In this document: positions 34,716-46,900 of the stretch, in pieces | Layout of the letters: the number at the start of each line of letters is the position of its first letter | Numbering within the stretch: position 1 is the stretch's first letter | Origin: Cynocephalus volans | Taxonomy: Eukaryota; Chordata; Mammalia; Dermoptera; Cynocephalidae | Reading direction: 5' to 3' | Length of the DNA: 64,000 bases | NCBI RefSeq assembly: GCF_027409185.1 | Contig: NC_084461.1 | Coordinates: forward strand, 137,095,501 to 137,159,500 | Notes under the pieces: model-generated | What the model saw: only the letters and a program-made list of their open reading frames with translations | What the model was told of the DNA's origin: nothing | Database searches by the model: none | Program-made: the position numbers and the translations under genes

Positions 34716-34815
34716 GGGCCGGTTGTGGCTCACTTGGGAGAGTGTGGTGCTGACAACATCAAGTCAAAGGTTAAGATCCCATTACAGGTCATGTTTCTTT
34801 TCTTTTTTTTTTTTT
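34716..34815 (+). mobile_element. CYN-like SINE, single-unit variant
   Basis: gggccggttgtggctcactt, gctgacaacatcaagtcaaa, ttaagatcccattacaggtc: a first-unit head joined to a second-unit body, probably an internal deletion of a dimer. Confidence 0.8.
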
Positions 34816-34915
34816 ATGAGAAAACAAATTGAGACAGGCCAGAAACGATCATTTATTGAATGCTCTTACCTTCCTCAGTACGGGGTGCATTTTCGATTAT
34901 TAACTATTTAATCTT

Positions 34916-35085
34916 GGGCCGGCCCGTGGCTCACTCGGTAGAGTGCGGTGCTGATAACACCAAGGCCACGGGTTCAGATCCTATATAGGGATGGCCGGTT
35001 TGCTCACTGGCTGAGCGTGGTGCTGACAACACCAAGCCAAGGGTTGAGATCCCCTTACCGGTCATCTTTAAAAAAAAAAAAAAAA
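34916..35085 (+). mobile_element. CYN-like SINE, dimer, full length, with TSD
   Basis: gggccggcccgtggctcact, gcggtgctgataacaccaag, gggttcagatcctatatagg, second unit gcgtggtgctgacaacacca, cttaccggtcatcttt, poly-A. Exact 14-bp duplication aactatttaatctt at 34902-34915 and 35086-35099. Confidence 0.95.
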
Positions 35086-35837
35086 AACTATTTAATCTTC
35101 ACAATCACCTTGGAGAGAGTGATTCGTATCCCTAATTTATAAATAAGGGGACACTCACTTGGAGGGAAAGAAGGGGAGTGGGGTTCGGAAAGCGTATTTG
35201 ATGCGCTTATCCCGGAGGCTGGGGCTAGGAATTCACCTCCCTGGAGAGTAGTTTGAAATTGCCATTTGAGGCCGGCTCAGCATCTAGCCTAGGAGGGGGA
35301 AGTAGGATTTTGGAGAATCCCCTTAGGGGGAGATGTTTAAAAATGCAAAGTGAATAGCACGAAGGCCACTCTCTCGGTTACCAGGGGACCATTTACAGGA
35401 CGCTTACCAACAGCCCCCTGCAAGGAAAAGCCGCTGGGACTACGACTAGAAGCGTGCTTGGGGCCGCCCCCACCTCCCCTCAGGGACGGGGGTGGAGCAC
35501 TTGCGAGAGTGACAGCGAGCGCGGTCCGGAACGATAGTCAAGTCGGTGCTTTGTCTTCTTCCCCACTGCCGGGGAACACGAGGCAGTGGGGCATCTCAGC
35601 CTGGTAAGACGCTGCCAAGGGCAAGCGTGGGCAAAAAAGAGTCCTCTCTCCAAACAGGATTAAAAGAGAATCAAGCGGCTGGGAGAGACGTCCTGGGCGA
35701 GGCCTGGGCCCCGCGGCTCTCAAAACTACAATCTGGCGAGCCTGCTCAGCGTCCAAAAGGTCTGGGGGCTTCTCGCCGGCGCTTCCCCCACGGGAGACGC
35801 TGTCCTCTTTGTAACTCCAGCAGGCATCTGCGGGCCG

Positions 35838-35851
35838 GTTGCTATGGCAAC
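35838..35851. promoter_or_regulatory. RFX X-box
   Basis: GTTGCTATGGCAAC matches the X-box consensus GTNRCC-N(0-3)-RGYAAC on both half sites except one base. RFX factors bind this site, often at ciliary gene promoters. Confidence 0.6.
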
Positions 35852-36539
35852 GCCCCTCGCCCAGCTCTTGAGGTGGGGAGGGAGGCGGGCCTTGGGGTAC
35901 GTCCCCCAGACCAGGTTTGGGGGTGCCGCACGACCCACCCCCAACTAATTGTTTGCCAGAAAGAAACCCGTGAGGTAGATTTTTGTAAGTGAGGGATCCA
36001 GGGGGCCGTATTAACACAAAAGGAGGGGTCAGGCCTTCCCGCCGTCAAATTCACCGCAACGATTTTAACGGTCCTTCAGAGCTGGGAGGCTGGGAGGACG
36101 GAAAGTTGTGACTCCAGACGACTTGGTAGGGCAGACCACGTTCTTTCCTCGGCCTTTCTACGCCACGCCCACCAGAGGCGGTTAGTTCTAGGCCACGCCC
36201 TTTCCTTGGGCGCGCGGAAGAAGAACAGAAATGGAGGAGTGGCGGCCGTAATTGAATTGAGCCTTCACAACCAATGGCGCGAAGGCCTTGGGGGGGGCCG
36301 TTTTCCGCATGCGTCCTCTGACGCCGCCCCGCCCCATCTTTCCCTCCCCCCCATCCCTTTTGGTTCTGCGCCTGCGCGCGGCTCCCTGCGAGCTCACCGG
36401 CTGAGCGAACACGCCGCGAAGAGCCAGAGCGCGCAAAGGGGGAGGAGCGGGCATGATCAGGCGCGCGCGCGTCTGGAGTGGCGCAAGAGAGCAGGCGAGT
36501 TGGACGGATCGGGTGGGTAGAGTGGTGCAGCCAGGTCGC

Positions 36540-36733
36540 TCGGTCGGCGGTACGTAAGACCGCTCTGGGCACGTGGGTTGCCATCTCACTGGCCCGCCCA
36601 GTTCTAGGAGCTGATCCGGGGCAGAGGGAGGAGAACTCCGGGTCAGGGGCTGCTGCCGCCGCCGCCGCCGCCGCCGCAGCCGAATCCGCCCGTCAGTACG
36701 CCAGCCTGCGCTTCGCGTGCCCTGCCAGTCAGG
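36540..36733 (+). other. CNOT8: CNOT8 untranslated exon 1 (5' end approximate)
   Basis: Donor CAGG|GTAAGC at 36733/36734 in the CpG island is the best candidate for the first-exon end. The transcription start is not visible; the left boundary is a guess. Confidence 0.5.
36649..36677. repeat. (GCC)n run in CNOT8 5' exon region
   Basis: About nine GCC units in gctgctgccgccgccgccg, located just before the first-exon donor; the RNA would be strongly structured. Confidence 0.85.
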
Positions 36734-36924
36734 GTAAGCGTGCCCTGCTTACCGGAGAGAGGAGCGTAAGATGAAAGAGTGTGGGAGGCCATCGGGGGCT
36801 TGTGGGAGGACGAGGACCGGGTGCATGTGTGAGGGGTAGGGTGTGTGAAGAGGGAAGAAGCCCACCGAAGAGTAGTATTAATAACGACAGCCACAGGACG
36901 ATAATATTCTAGTGATATGTGTCA

Positions 36925-37090
36925 AGACTTTAGAAAGCAACTTATATGCTTTATTTAGCAATCCTCCGAGGTGCATACTATTATCAAACCCATTTTGCAA
37001 GGTAGAAGAAGTGAGGCACGGAAGAGGTTAAGTAACTTATGCAAGGCCACACAGCTAGTACGTGGCCTGGCCTGGCTTCGGATTTAAGTC
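36925..37090 (+). repeat. MIR remnant
   Basis: caatcctccgaggtgcatac, attttgcaaggtagaagaag, ggttaagtaacttatgcaag, gccacacagctagtacgtgg: a good MIR core match. Confidence 0.75.
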
Positions 37091-37861
37091 TGGCCTCAAA
37101 GCCTGTAATTTTAATATCTTTGCTTAACAAAAAAAGGAAAGAAAAGTTTAAAAAAAAAGAAAAGGAATGGGGTGTTAGGAGTGGATGGCTGAGTGTGGTC
37201 TGAAGTGGGATCGTGATCTGAACGAGAAGAGACTGATGACGGGAGACTGAGTAGGGACCTGACCTGAGTTTGGAACCTTCAGGGTCTGCACCTTCTAACT
37301 CGTCTCCTCCTCCTCAGTTCTTGCGGCCCCACGGCTTTTTCTTGCTGTTCAATGGCTTTATGAATCAGGGCCGTTGCTCTGGAGGAGCCAGCTCACAGAC
37401 GTGGGCCACTCGGGTGGTTTTAAGAACTACTTTAACTGCGGTTCAGGGCAGTGTCTTTAGATACTGTGTTTGCGCTGGGGGCGGAGGATCGCGGCGGCGA
37501 GTACAGAGAGGACCCTCTTCCACGCGGCTGCGTGCTGCTACTTCCTTTTCCATCTTATTCATGCACGGCATGGGCTTTGTTCAGTCCTTTAGAATGGGGA
37601 AGTGGTGTTTATTATTTGTTTGCACACTTAGTTAAGCCTAAATCAAAGCAGGAAAACCAAACTCGACTAAACATTCTTTTCCCATGCAAGACCTGGTACT
37701 CTGGATTGCTTGCAGAGAAAGCTTTTGGTGGCTTTATCATTAATTAGTTGCTCTTCAGAGCTTTTCTGGGTAAATAGGAACTCTATTTTGGAGAAGTTTA
37801 TGCTGGAAGTCATCGGGAACCATCTGAACAGATTGTGCTGCAGGGGGACCTCATTAATTGT

Positions 37862-37862
<1 letters not shown>

Positions 37863-37902
<40 letters not shown>

Positions 37903-38012
37903 GGGTGTGTGTGTAGGGGTGTGTAGGGGTGTGTGTGTAGGGGTGTGTGTGTGTGTGTGTGTGTGTAGGGGTGTGTGTGTAGGGGTGTGTGTGTAGGGGT
38001 GTGTGTGTGTGT
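37863..38012. repeat. (TG)n / TGTGTGTGTAGGGG minisatellite
   Basis: A TG run of about 38 bases followed by repeated blocks of TG5-9 ending in TAGGGG. The G-rich strand has regularly spaced GGGG runs, and the TG runs can adopt Z-DNA. Confidence 0.95.
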
Positions 38013-38171
38013 TCATATGTAGCTCCTGTGGGAGTCAAGTCGGCCTGTGAGGCAAATGTGATTAAAATTATCCTTAAAAATTCCTTAGGAAGGTGCAGTT
38101 TGAGATTGCCATACCATTTCTGAGTAAATCCAGCATAGTCAGTTTTTCCTTCAGCTTTGAAACTTGTTATT

Positions 38172-38272
38172 GGCTGACCAGTTAGCTCATTTGGTTAGAG
38201 CGTGGTGTTGATGATAACACGAAGGTCAAGGGTTCAGATCCCGGCACCCTCCAGCCTCCAAAACAAAACAAA
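38172..38272 (+). mobile_element. CYN-like tRNA-Ile SINE, monomer
   Basis: ggctgaccagttagctcatt, gataacacgaaggtcaaggg, ttcagatcccggcacc and an A-rich tail. Confidence 0.85.
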
Positions 38273-40301
38273 GAAACCTGTTCCGTTTCTTTGGTTGTGA
38301 CCCAGATAAAGTAATTATGTTACCTTTAGGGGCTGTGTTGTACAAAAAAACATTTGAAAGGCATAGAGTCATTCTACACTGTGAGATGCTCACACTCAGA
38401 GACTTAAAAGGAGGAAAACAAACCAAGGGAACAAACAGGATGTTTGTGGTTCCTATCTTAGGCTCATTCTGGAGCATGTGCTTACTGAGTGGAAAGTGGC
38501 AGGCAGAATTGCTGGTGTTATTTAAATTACTATTTTCTCTCTCTTTTTTGGCCAGCATACTCAGTAATTTGACTTGCAAAGTTAAATGTGCATAATGTGA
38601 TTCTTCAATTTTTGTTTGGCACTGTATTCAGGGGCTTGCAAATTATTATTTCCCCACAGATTTCCTAGCTAAGAATTTGGTGCAAGAATGTTTTACATAT
38701 TTTTGCCAGTGGTCTGGCTTGTGCAGTCCCCGTTTGTGAGATATGTATAACAGTGGTTAGCTTTTAAAAAACAAATTCTGTTGTAAATGGAGGCCAAAGA
38801 CATCTTTTGCTTGTGTCCCTTTTATTGTTTTTGCTTTTATGGAAACCTCTCTCAAAACCTCAGGAGTGATACCCACTTCTTCTAAAGTAGTTTATGGTCG
38901 TGTTTGAAGTGACATCTGAAGTGTTTCAGTTAGGGAAATAAGGAAGTGGCACTGATTTAATATTAAATGGGCATAGGAAATGGTTTTAATGGGTTTAATG
39001 GTTTTACGGGGGAAAGTCTAAAGCATGGTTAGGAATCTAAGATTCTGAGTCCCATCATTTTCTTAATTATGGTCAGATAGTGGAATTTACTCCACATTGA
39101 GTCTGAACTTCTGTCTTTTCTCGATGTTTTTATTCATTTGCAAGCCTTTAATGGAACAAAAACAAGAGAAGAAATAGATTTTACTGTTAAGAATTTTACA
39201 CTTTTATTGGGGAGATAGCACATAGCCTTCTTAAGTTTAATAACTATAATTTTAGAGAAACATCTGTAGAAATATAGGATACCTTGAGTAAATGGAATCT
39301 TCAAGGGTTGTTGACAAACCAACAGATTGGTTTCTCAGATATTTCTCAGAGAAATGATGACACTTGAGAGAATGCCAATTTTGTTTTGTTCCATTGTTCA
39401 CATTGTTGCATCTGCCAGTCTTGAAAGCAGTAAGCAAAGATTTTCCTTGCTCTGTACTTTGGAAACCACTCATATTTATTTTATTGTTTCTAGGAATTTT
39501 CCCCTGAATATGTATATACTGGAGCCCACATTATATTATGTTGAGGATCTATGCCATTGGGTGGCCTTATAAGTAAACACCCTTATGATAAAATTCCTTT
39601 TTTGGTGTTTTTATAACTAAGTCTCTCATGTTGAGTTTGCTGTAATAACAGCATTACTCTGAGGCTGAACTATGTTGAATTTTATTTTGCCGAATAATTT
39701 TCCTTTCCCAGCTTCATGGAAAATACACCATAAATCATTCTGTTCTGGTTGAATTATTTACACCTACCATCTTTACTTTTATTGTTGAATTGCTGTTTAG
39801 TTTCTTTACAATATTATGTTTTTAAAAGTAGATATTAATAACTCAAATTCTGATTTCTGTTGTGGTTGTTAAGGGTTCAAATTAGCAAGTGGGATTGGTT
39901 TTTATCACCTAAATCCCTCACTTTATGATCTATTTGCACAAATCTAGAGAGGCAGTATATTAAGTTTAGTTAAATGCCTCTAGTTGTATTTGACTTTTGG
40001 ATTGTGGGAAAAAAGAATTTCCTTCATTGGGGGTGGAGGGAATCCCATACCCATATTCATCATGTGGGTGTAAAGACCTGAGCCGGAGTTTAGGACCACA
40101 TTCACTCAGGAAAGCTTCCGGAGATCCCAGATACATTGTAAATGGCTGAAGTGATTCCTTTAGAAATGTTTTCATGATGTGGTCTCTCTGGAAAGTGATG
40201 TAAAAGTCATGGCTAAGGGAATATTTGTGGTCATGGGAGTCTATTTTAATTTTTAGGTAGTCTGCAGAAGGCTGAGAAACTGGTTTAGGGTAGTGGTTTC
40301 A

Positions 40302-40475
40302 AGGGATGGCACGTGGCTCACTTGGGAGAGTGTGGTGCTGATAACACCAAGGCCACAGGTTCAGATCCCTATATAGGGATGGCCGGTTAGCTCACTTGGG
40401 AGAGCGTGGTGCTGACAACACCAAGTCAAGGGTTAAGATCCCCTTACCGGTCATCTTTTTTTTTTTTAAACAAAA
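40302..40475 (+). mobile_element. CYN-like SINE, dimer, with TSD
   Basis: gtggctcacttgggagagtg, ataacaccaaggccacaggt, second unit gagcgtggtgctgacaacac, cccttaccggtcatcttttt. Exact 13-bp duplication ggtagtggtttca at 40289-40301 and 40476-40488. Confidence 0.93.
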
Positions 40476-40755
40476 GGTAGTGGTTTCATTGCTGTGCTGT
40501 GCTAAAGGGCTACTTGGGCAAAAGTTTCTTTAATTTTAGTTTCTTCTATTTAAAGAACTTTGTGTGCATTTGCATCTTGACAAAGTCAAGTTTCACCATC
40601 ATATAAAACTGAGAATAAATATAATGATCTCAACGTTTAAGCTTAAACTAGTGAAGTGATGGTAAAATACTGTTTTGATGTATTTGTTTTGTTGCCATCT
40701 TATGCCAGTGTATAAACTGACATGATTTCAAAATATGTTTTTTAATCTAGATCAG

Positions 40756-40788
40756 ATGAAACATTGTCTGCCTTGCCCTCTGACATAG
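40756..40788 (+). CDS. uORF in the CNOT8 5'UTR (10 codons)
   Basis: ATG at 40756, six bases into exon 2, reads MKHCLPCPLT and stops at TAG 40786-40788, 29 bases before the CNOT8 ATG. The frame differs from the main ORF, so ribosomes would have to reinitiate or skip it. Context AGATCAGATGA is moderate (purine at -3). Confidence 0.5.
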   Translation: MKHCLPCPLT

Positions 40789-40817
40789 CCGAAAGTGACT
40801 TCTTAGGTTTCTTCAGG

Positions 40818-40934
40818 ATGCCTGCAGCACTTGTGGAGAATAGCCAGGTTATTTGTGAAGTCTGGGCCAGCAATCTAGAAGAAGAGATGAGGAAGATCCG
40901 AGAAATCGTGCTCAGTTACAGTTACATTGCCATG
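40818..40934 (+). CDS. CNOT8: CNOT8 coding exon 1 (transcript exon 2)
   Basis: The exon starts at 40751 after tttaatctag; ATG at 40818 in caggATGcc; 39 codons to AM, donor GTAAGG. Encodes [20 protein letters not shown] and [19 protein letters not shown]. Confidence 0.95.
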
Positions 40935-43900
40935 GTAAGGAGCTCCACTCTATTTGACTCACCTTTTTAATGGGCTTAAGGAACAATTAATGTGAGATTT
41001 TGAAAAGAAATGATTATATTAAAGCTATAGTAAATTAAACTTGATGGAAGGTTGTGTTGCTTTTATGAAATATCAAGGTAGCCAGTGTCTCAGAGAAGGA
41101 TGTCACACCTCTAATATCTTAATTTTTTTTGTTATGCTGTTCTGTTCTCAAGTCTTTTTTTGTCTTGTTTTGTTTTGGCAGCTGGCCAGTGTGGGGATCT
41201 GAACCTTGACCTTGGTGTTATAACACCAGGCTCTGACCAACTGAGCTAACTGGCCAGCCCGGTTCTAAGGTCTTTAAAGCAGAAGTTATATCTGTGCATA
41301 GGGCACATCTGTTCCACAGATATGGTGAATTTGACTGTACAGTGTTTTAAAAATTATGTAAAAAATTCATTGCCATCATTTAAAAATCAAGAGACCTCAC
41401 TTGAATTCCAGATTTTTGTCATCTCTGGAAAAAAATGGGAAGATCTGACAATATATGGTGCACATTCCTTCCTGCCATAGTGTGGCTAGAGAAGGAGATG
41501 AGTGTTGTGGTCATTTTAAGGGCCTCCTGTAGAGAGGCCTATGTCCTCTATTTTACTCCAGTCCCCATTGTTACCATTTTCATACCCAGCTTCCTTTACT
41601 CTTCTACATTAGCTGCTTGGAGTTTGTGATTCTTGTTTAGAGATTATAGAATTAAGTCTTTAGCCTGGTATTCAGAACTCTGTGACCTCATTCCAGTCTT
41701 TTTACTCAAGCTAAACATGGTTCTTTATTTTTTGTAAATGGCTGTTTCACTTCCCTATATTTACATTTTTTATTCATATATTGTTGTCAAATATGAATTG
41801 AAGGTTCTTAATTAATTGCATATCTACCTATAGTTACTCAATTACTTCTATTCACATCCTGCTTAGGATCTTTATTTTTTGTTGGCTGGCTGGCATGGGG
41901 ATCCAAACCCTTGACCTTGGTGTTATAACACCATGCTCTAACCAACTGAGCTAACCAGCCAGCCCCAGCATCCCTTTTTTTGTGAAACCTTATGACAAGA
42001 GACTTTTTCCTTTTCTAGGACACAGAATTTCCAGGTGTTGTGGTGCGACCAATTGGTGAATTTCGCAGTTCCATAGATTATCAGTATCAGCTTCTGCGGT
42101 GCAACGTTGACCTTTTGAAAATTATCCAGCTGGGCCTTACGTTCACGAACGAGAAGGGGGAATATCCTTCTGGAATCAACACTTGGCAGTTCAACTTCAA
42201 ATTCAACCTTACGTAAGTGTTTGAAACACTTCTCAGTATTATTCTTAGATCTGCTACATTTGTGCAGACTGGTTTCTAATTGATTTTATTAATTTTTTTT
42301 ATTTCCACTGAGCACAGGTAGGTGTTGGACAGAGCAGTCAAATAGAGGATGGAATAGGGAATCTTAGAAAGTAAAGTCCCCCTTAAAGACCTCTTAAAAC
42401 TCAACAATAAAAAGACATAACCCAGTTAACAATGGGCAAAAAATCTGAGTAGACATATCTCCAGAGAATATATACAAATGGCCAATAAACACATGAAAAG
42501 ATGTTAAACATCATTAGTCATTAGGGAAATGCAAATCCAAAACACATTTAGATACCACTATACAGGCACTAGATGACTATAGTCAAAAAGACATAAGTGA
42601 TGGTGAGGGTGTGGAGAAATTGGAACCCTCATACTTTGCTGTTGGGAATGTGGAATTCTTGGAAAACCTTTGGAAAACAATTTAGCAGTTCCTCAAAAGG
42701 TGAAACAGAGTCGCTGTATAACTCAACAATTTCACTTCTAGGTATATGTCCAAGATAAATGAAACATATGTCCATGCCAAAACTTGTACATGAATTTTCA
42801 CAGCAGCATTATTTGTGATAGTCCAAAATTCATTTCAGATGTCTGTGCATTGCCAAATGGATAAGTAAAATGTGATATATCCATCCATACAATGAATGTT
42901 ATTGGGCAATAAAAAAAAATGAAGTTCTAATACATGCTACATATGGATGAACCTTGAAAACACTGTGCTAAGAGAAAGAAGCTAGTCACAACACATATAG
43001 TATGATTCCATTTATATGAAATGTCCATAATAGGCAAATTTGTAGAGACAGAAAATAGATTAGTGGTTGTCTAGAGCAGGGGGTGCGGAGGTTTTGGGGT
43101 AATGGGAGGTGATGGCTTAATAGGTATGGGGTTTTATTTTTGAGATGCTGAAAATGTTCTATAATTGATTATGGTGGTGGTTGCACAACTGTGAATATAC
43201 TAAAAAAATACTGAGTTGTATACTTTATTTTATTTTTTAATTGTATACTTTAAATGAGTGAAGCATTTGGTATATGAGTGAATTATACCTCAGTAAGTCA
43301 AGTTCCTAGTTGTAGTTAGGAGATCAACGTTTGAATTGCAGTTCTGTCATTTCTTAGCTTGGTGATTTTGGGTCAGTCATTTCACCTTCTGTAACTCGAT
43401 TTCCTTATTCTGTAAAACAGGGTTTTTAGTAACCTGTCATAATAGAAATAAGGTGTAGAGTGGGTGCTAATCAAGGGTAGTTAAATCTGAAGTCTATCTG
43501 ATAGTGGGCAAATTTTAATGTAATTAAAAAAATTGTTTGGTTAAACACATAAAACTTACCATCTTAACCATTTTTAAGTGTATAGTCTGGTAGTGTTAAG
43601 TAAATTCACAGTGTTGTGAAACAGATCTCCAGAACTTTTTCGTCTTGCAAAACATAAACTCCATACCCATTAAACAACTCCCCTTTTCTCCCTCCCCCAG
43701 CTCTTGGTAACCACCATTTTACTTTCTTGTTTCTACAATTTTTTATTTATTTTATTTTTCTTTTGGAGGCTGGGCAGTTCAGGGATCAAACCCTGGACCT
43801 TGGTGTTATCAGCACATGCTCTAACCAAATGAGCAAACCAGCCAGCCCTACTGTGATTTTTGACTACTTCAGATATCTCTTATAAGTGAATTCTTACAGT

Positions 43901-46900
43901 ATTTGTCTTTTTCTTACTGGCTTATTTCACTTAGTGTGATGTCCTCAAGATTTATCCATGTTTTAGCATGTGGCAAGATTTCCTTCCTTTCAAGGCTGAA
44001 TAATATTCCATTGTGTACATACACCACATTTTGTATATTCATCTGTTGATTTGTATATTCATCTTGTTTCTTCTACCCCTTGGCTGTTGTGAATTGTGCT
44101 GCTGTGAACTTGGGTGTGCAGATATTAATTTGAGATCTTGCCTTCAATAATTTTGGATGTATACCCAGAAGTAGGATTGCTGGATCATATGGTAGTTCTA
44201 TTTTTAACTTTTTGAAGATGATGTAATTTTTTAAGAAGAAAATTGGGGCAGGGGACTGTCATTTTGCTGATTGCATAAGGTGGTGTTAGCGTATTTCTTA
44301 TTGGGTCCCAGTTTTTTAACACTGCTTTGTTTAACTAGGCATCTGGAGCATTTGATAGCTCAGGAATAATTTTTTAATTGTTGTTCATATGTTTTGAAAA
44401 TTTCTTTGAGGAGGTTCAGATAATTTTGGGAGGTGTTCTGGATCTTTCCTTTAACTGCATTTTTTTAGTCTATTGCCCAAGGCCTGTAGTTTGTACCATA
44501 ATGATAATATAACACAAGGAAAAAAAATTAAGGTTACTCATTGAGGGGTTTGTATATGTATGAATTTATTTAAGGTGGAAGAGAAAGTCGTGATTTAACA
44601 CTGGTTTAATTTAGTGGGAATAAATTAAGATTGTGGTGGTTTTGTTTCTGATTGTTTAACCCAAATTTATATGAAGAACAAATGAAAATGGAAATCCTGT
44701 GGAAGAGCTTACTATTTTTCTACTTTAAGTTATGTGGAATTATAAATATTCCTGTGTTTAAATTAATGGACTTGTCTCTATGGTAGAATATTATGCCAGA
44801 GTTACAAAGCATGTGTTATAAGTATTGATGTGGAAAGATGGTCTATTGTATGTAGATGTAGGGGTGTAGGTGTGTATGTGTACATAGAGAAAGTAGTCTG
44901 GAAGGATATAAACTGAGTCGTTAGTTATATCTGGGGTAGCATTAGGAGAACATTTTTTTCATTTTCTGTTATTTTTAATATTTTTGTGTTTTTTTTTTTT
45001 TTTTAAACAAAGCAAATGTGGATCTTTTATAATTAGGAAATTTAGACTGTGGGGAAGAATCCCATTTTTCTATCTGTTACAGAAATAAAATGATCTACTT
45101 TGCATGCTTGCTGGAATGTTGTAAAGAATGAGTTGAGTTGATCTAGTCTTAAATTATGAAAAGCACTTCAAGGATACTTGTACTATAATTATAAGGTGAT
45201 GGTAATATTTTGCCCATTACTTCTGTTTCTTTATCCACCAGCTAATAAATAAAAACTTTGTTTTTTAGAGAGGACATGTACTCCCAGGATTCCATAGACC
45301 TCCTTGCTAACTCAGGACTGCAGTTTCAGAAGCATGAAGAGGAAGGGATTGACACACTACACTTTGCAGAGCTGCTTATGACATCAGGAGTGGTTCTCTG
45401 TGACAATGTTAAATGGCTTTCATTTCACAGGTCAGTCTCAGAGAATGTATATGTGTCTCTGTCTCTCTTTCTTGCTTTGGGCTACAGTGGAGCTGGGGGA
45501 GTATTTTTGCAGCCTCTGTTCTGTTTATCAGTAGCAGTCAGAAGTTGAAGTGGTACCTGTTGCATGTGTTTCAGTTTTTCAGAAAACACTTTGGTGCTCA
45601 TACTGGTTTGTTTCAGACAGATAGAACTTTAGTATCTCCTAAGTGGCCATCAGTGGATGTAATTCCAAGTGGAAAGATGGAGGGTGAAGAGGGTTGCAGC
45701 ACTTGCTTGTCTTTTTAAATGGCTGTTCTGGAGTTTCTCAGGTACTCAAAATCTCTTAGGAGATTATTTTAATATTTATTTTATCTTTAATGTTATTTTA
45801 CCTTTTCAGTACTTTTGGATTTTTTACAAATCAAATCCACATTTATAAACCCTTGAGTTCTCTTACATATCTCCCATATTAGTTTTTTATGTTATTTAAT
45901 AGAAAGTTAAGATTACAGTAGGATAAACTGTTTGGAATACTGAAAGTCTCTAACATGAGGTAGCATCATAAGCTTTGAGAAATAAATGTGGTTGAGTGCT
46001 GGGGCCTCGTAACTGCTGCTTTTTTTTTTTTAACCTCCGTGCTTCATTTTCTCCTTGTAGTGGCTATGATTTCGGCTATATGGTAAAGTTGCTTACAGAT
46101 TCTCGTTTGCCAGAAGAGGAACATGAATTCTTTCATATTCTGAACCTTTTCTTCCCATCCATTTATGATGTGAAATACTTGATGAAGAGTTGTAAAAATC
46201 TTAAGGTAAACAATGTGTTTCTTAATACTAGTAACAAAAGAATACAAAAAAAACAGACTTGTCATTTTGCTTTATCAATATGTGTTCAGCATGCTTTCTC
46301 GAGTACTTGTGAGGTGCTAACATTATGCTAGACAGGGTATAATATACAGGTAACTGGCACAAGGATTGTGTGATAACTTTGTTTAACCTGGTGAAACAGT
46401 TGACAACCTGAGGTAGATGTGCAATTTGTTAGGGGTGGGGTCTGTAGTGTACCAGATTCTCAGAGGGGTTCCTCATAGAGTGTTTGGGAACTCACTACCC
46501 TAAGAAACTGTTAATGTAAGAGGTTTGCTCTCTAGAATTGCATTGGCATTTACTATTTCTTCTGTCTTCCTTTATAAAGGTTGTTTTTGGTTTTGTTTGT
46601 TTTTTTTTTGCGGTTGGCCAGCACTGGGATCCGAACAATTGACTTTGCAGCAGTTTTGACTTTAAAGGACAGAGGTCTGGCAAAATTAATGATACAGAGA
46701 AGAAAGGAGCAAAAAGTAGAATATAACACAGTGTTTTATTTGGAGGGAAGAAAAAGAGTTAAGGGCTAAAAAGGGGATACTAAGGCCTATTAAGTAAATG
46801 GTCTGTTCCCACTTCTTGTCACCAAAATTAGGTGAACTCAGGAATGGACTTAGTTGACTTCAGTAGAGGAGTGTTGGGTCTGTAATATTATCTTTGTTTT

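Larger units (their letters stand above)
30225..35150. other. Upstream FAXDC2 5' region up to the CpG island
   Basis: Probably FAXDC2 5'UTR/intron, if its promoter lies in the CpG island; no untranslated exon can be placed. Contains five SINEs and a SINE fragment, a GATA microsatellite, a MaLR-like LTR, an L2 and a MIR. Confidence 0.45.
35160..36780. promoter_or_regulatory. CpG island, CNOT8 promoter (possibly shared with FAXDC2)
   Basis: GC-rich and CpG-dense, unlike everything else in the window. Contains GCCACGCCC boxes near 36164 and 36192, a CCAAT box (accaatggcg near 36270), an NRF1-like tgcgcctgcgcgc near 36367 and a (GCC)n run. It lies just upstream of the CNOT8 first-exon donor, with FAXDC2 pointing away on the minus strand, so a bidirectional promoter is likely but unproven. 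Confidence 0.85.
36734..40750 (+). other. CNOT8: CNOT8 intron 1
   Basis: 4.0 kb. Holds a MIR (36925-37090), a TG/AGGGG minisatellite (37863-38012) and two SINEs. The remainder (38.3-40.2 kb) shows no named repeat. Confidence 0.6.
40935..42018 (+). other. CNOT8 intron with two antisense SINEs
   Basis: 1.1 kb, about a fifth of it SINE (41162-41260, 41873-41966); the second ends about 50 bases before the next exon's acceptor. Confidence 0.7.
42213..45268 (+). other. CNOT8 intron with facing L1 3' ends
   Basis: 3.1 kb. A sense L1 3' region (42370-43310), a MIR-like block (43320-43480) and an antisense L1 3' region split by a SINE (43540-44225). The rest is AT-rich without named features. Confidence 0.65.

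Noticed and set aside
34916-35085. Possible tRNA-Ile genes
   Set aside because: The tRNA-like heads are SINE units: poly-A tails, dimers, target duplications, and changes that break the cloverleaf.
36051-36589. Open frames of 130-177 codons in the CpG island
   Set aside because: Few stops because of high GC; no conserved protein, frames overlap on both strands.
37667-38038. Open frames rich in Thr-His-Pro on the minus strand
   Set aside because: Direct translation of the TG/AGGGG minisatellite.
40764-40817. N-terminal extension of CNOT8 in the same frame
   Set aside because: The frame is open but begins with TTG, not ATG; the family start MPAALVEN is at 40818.
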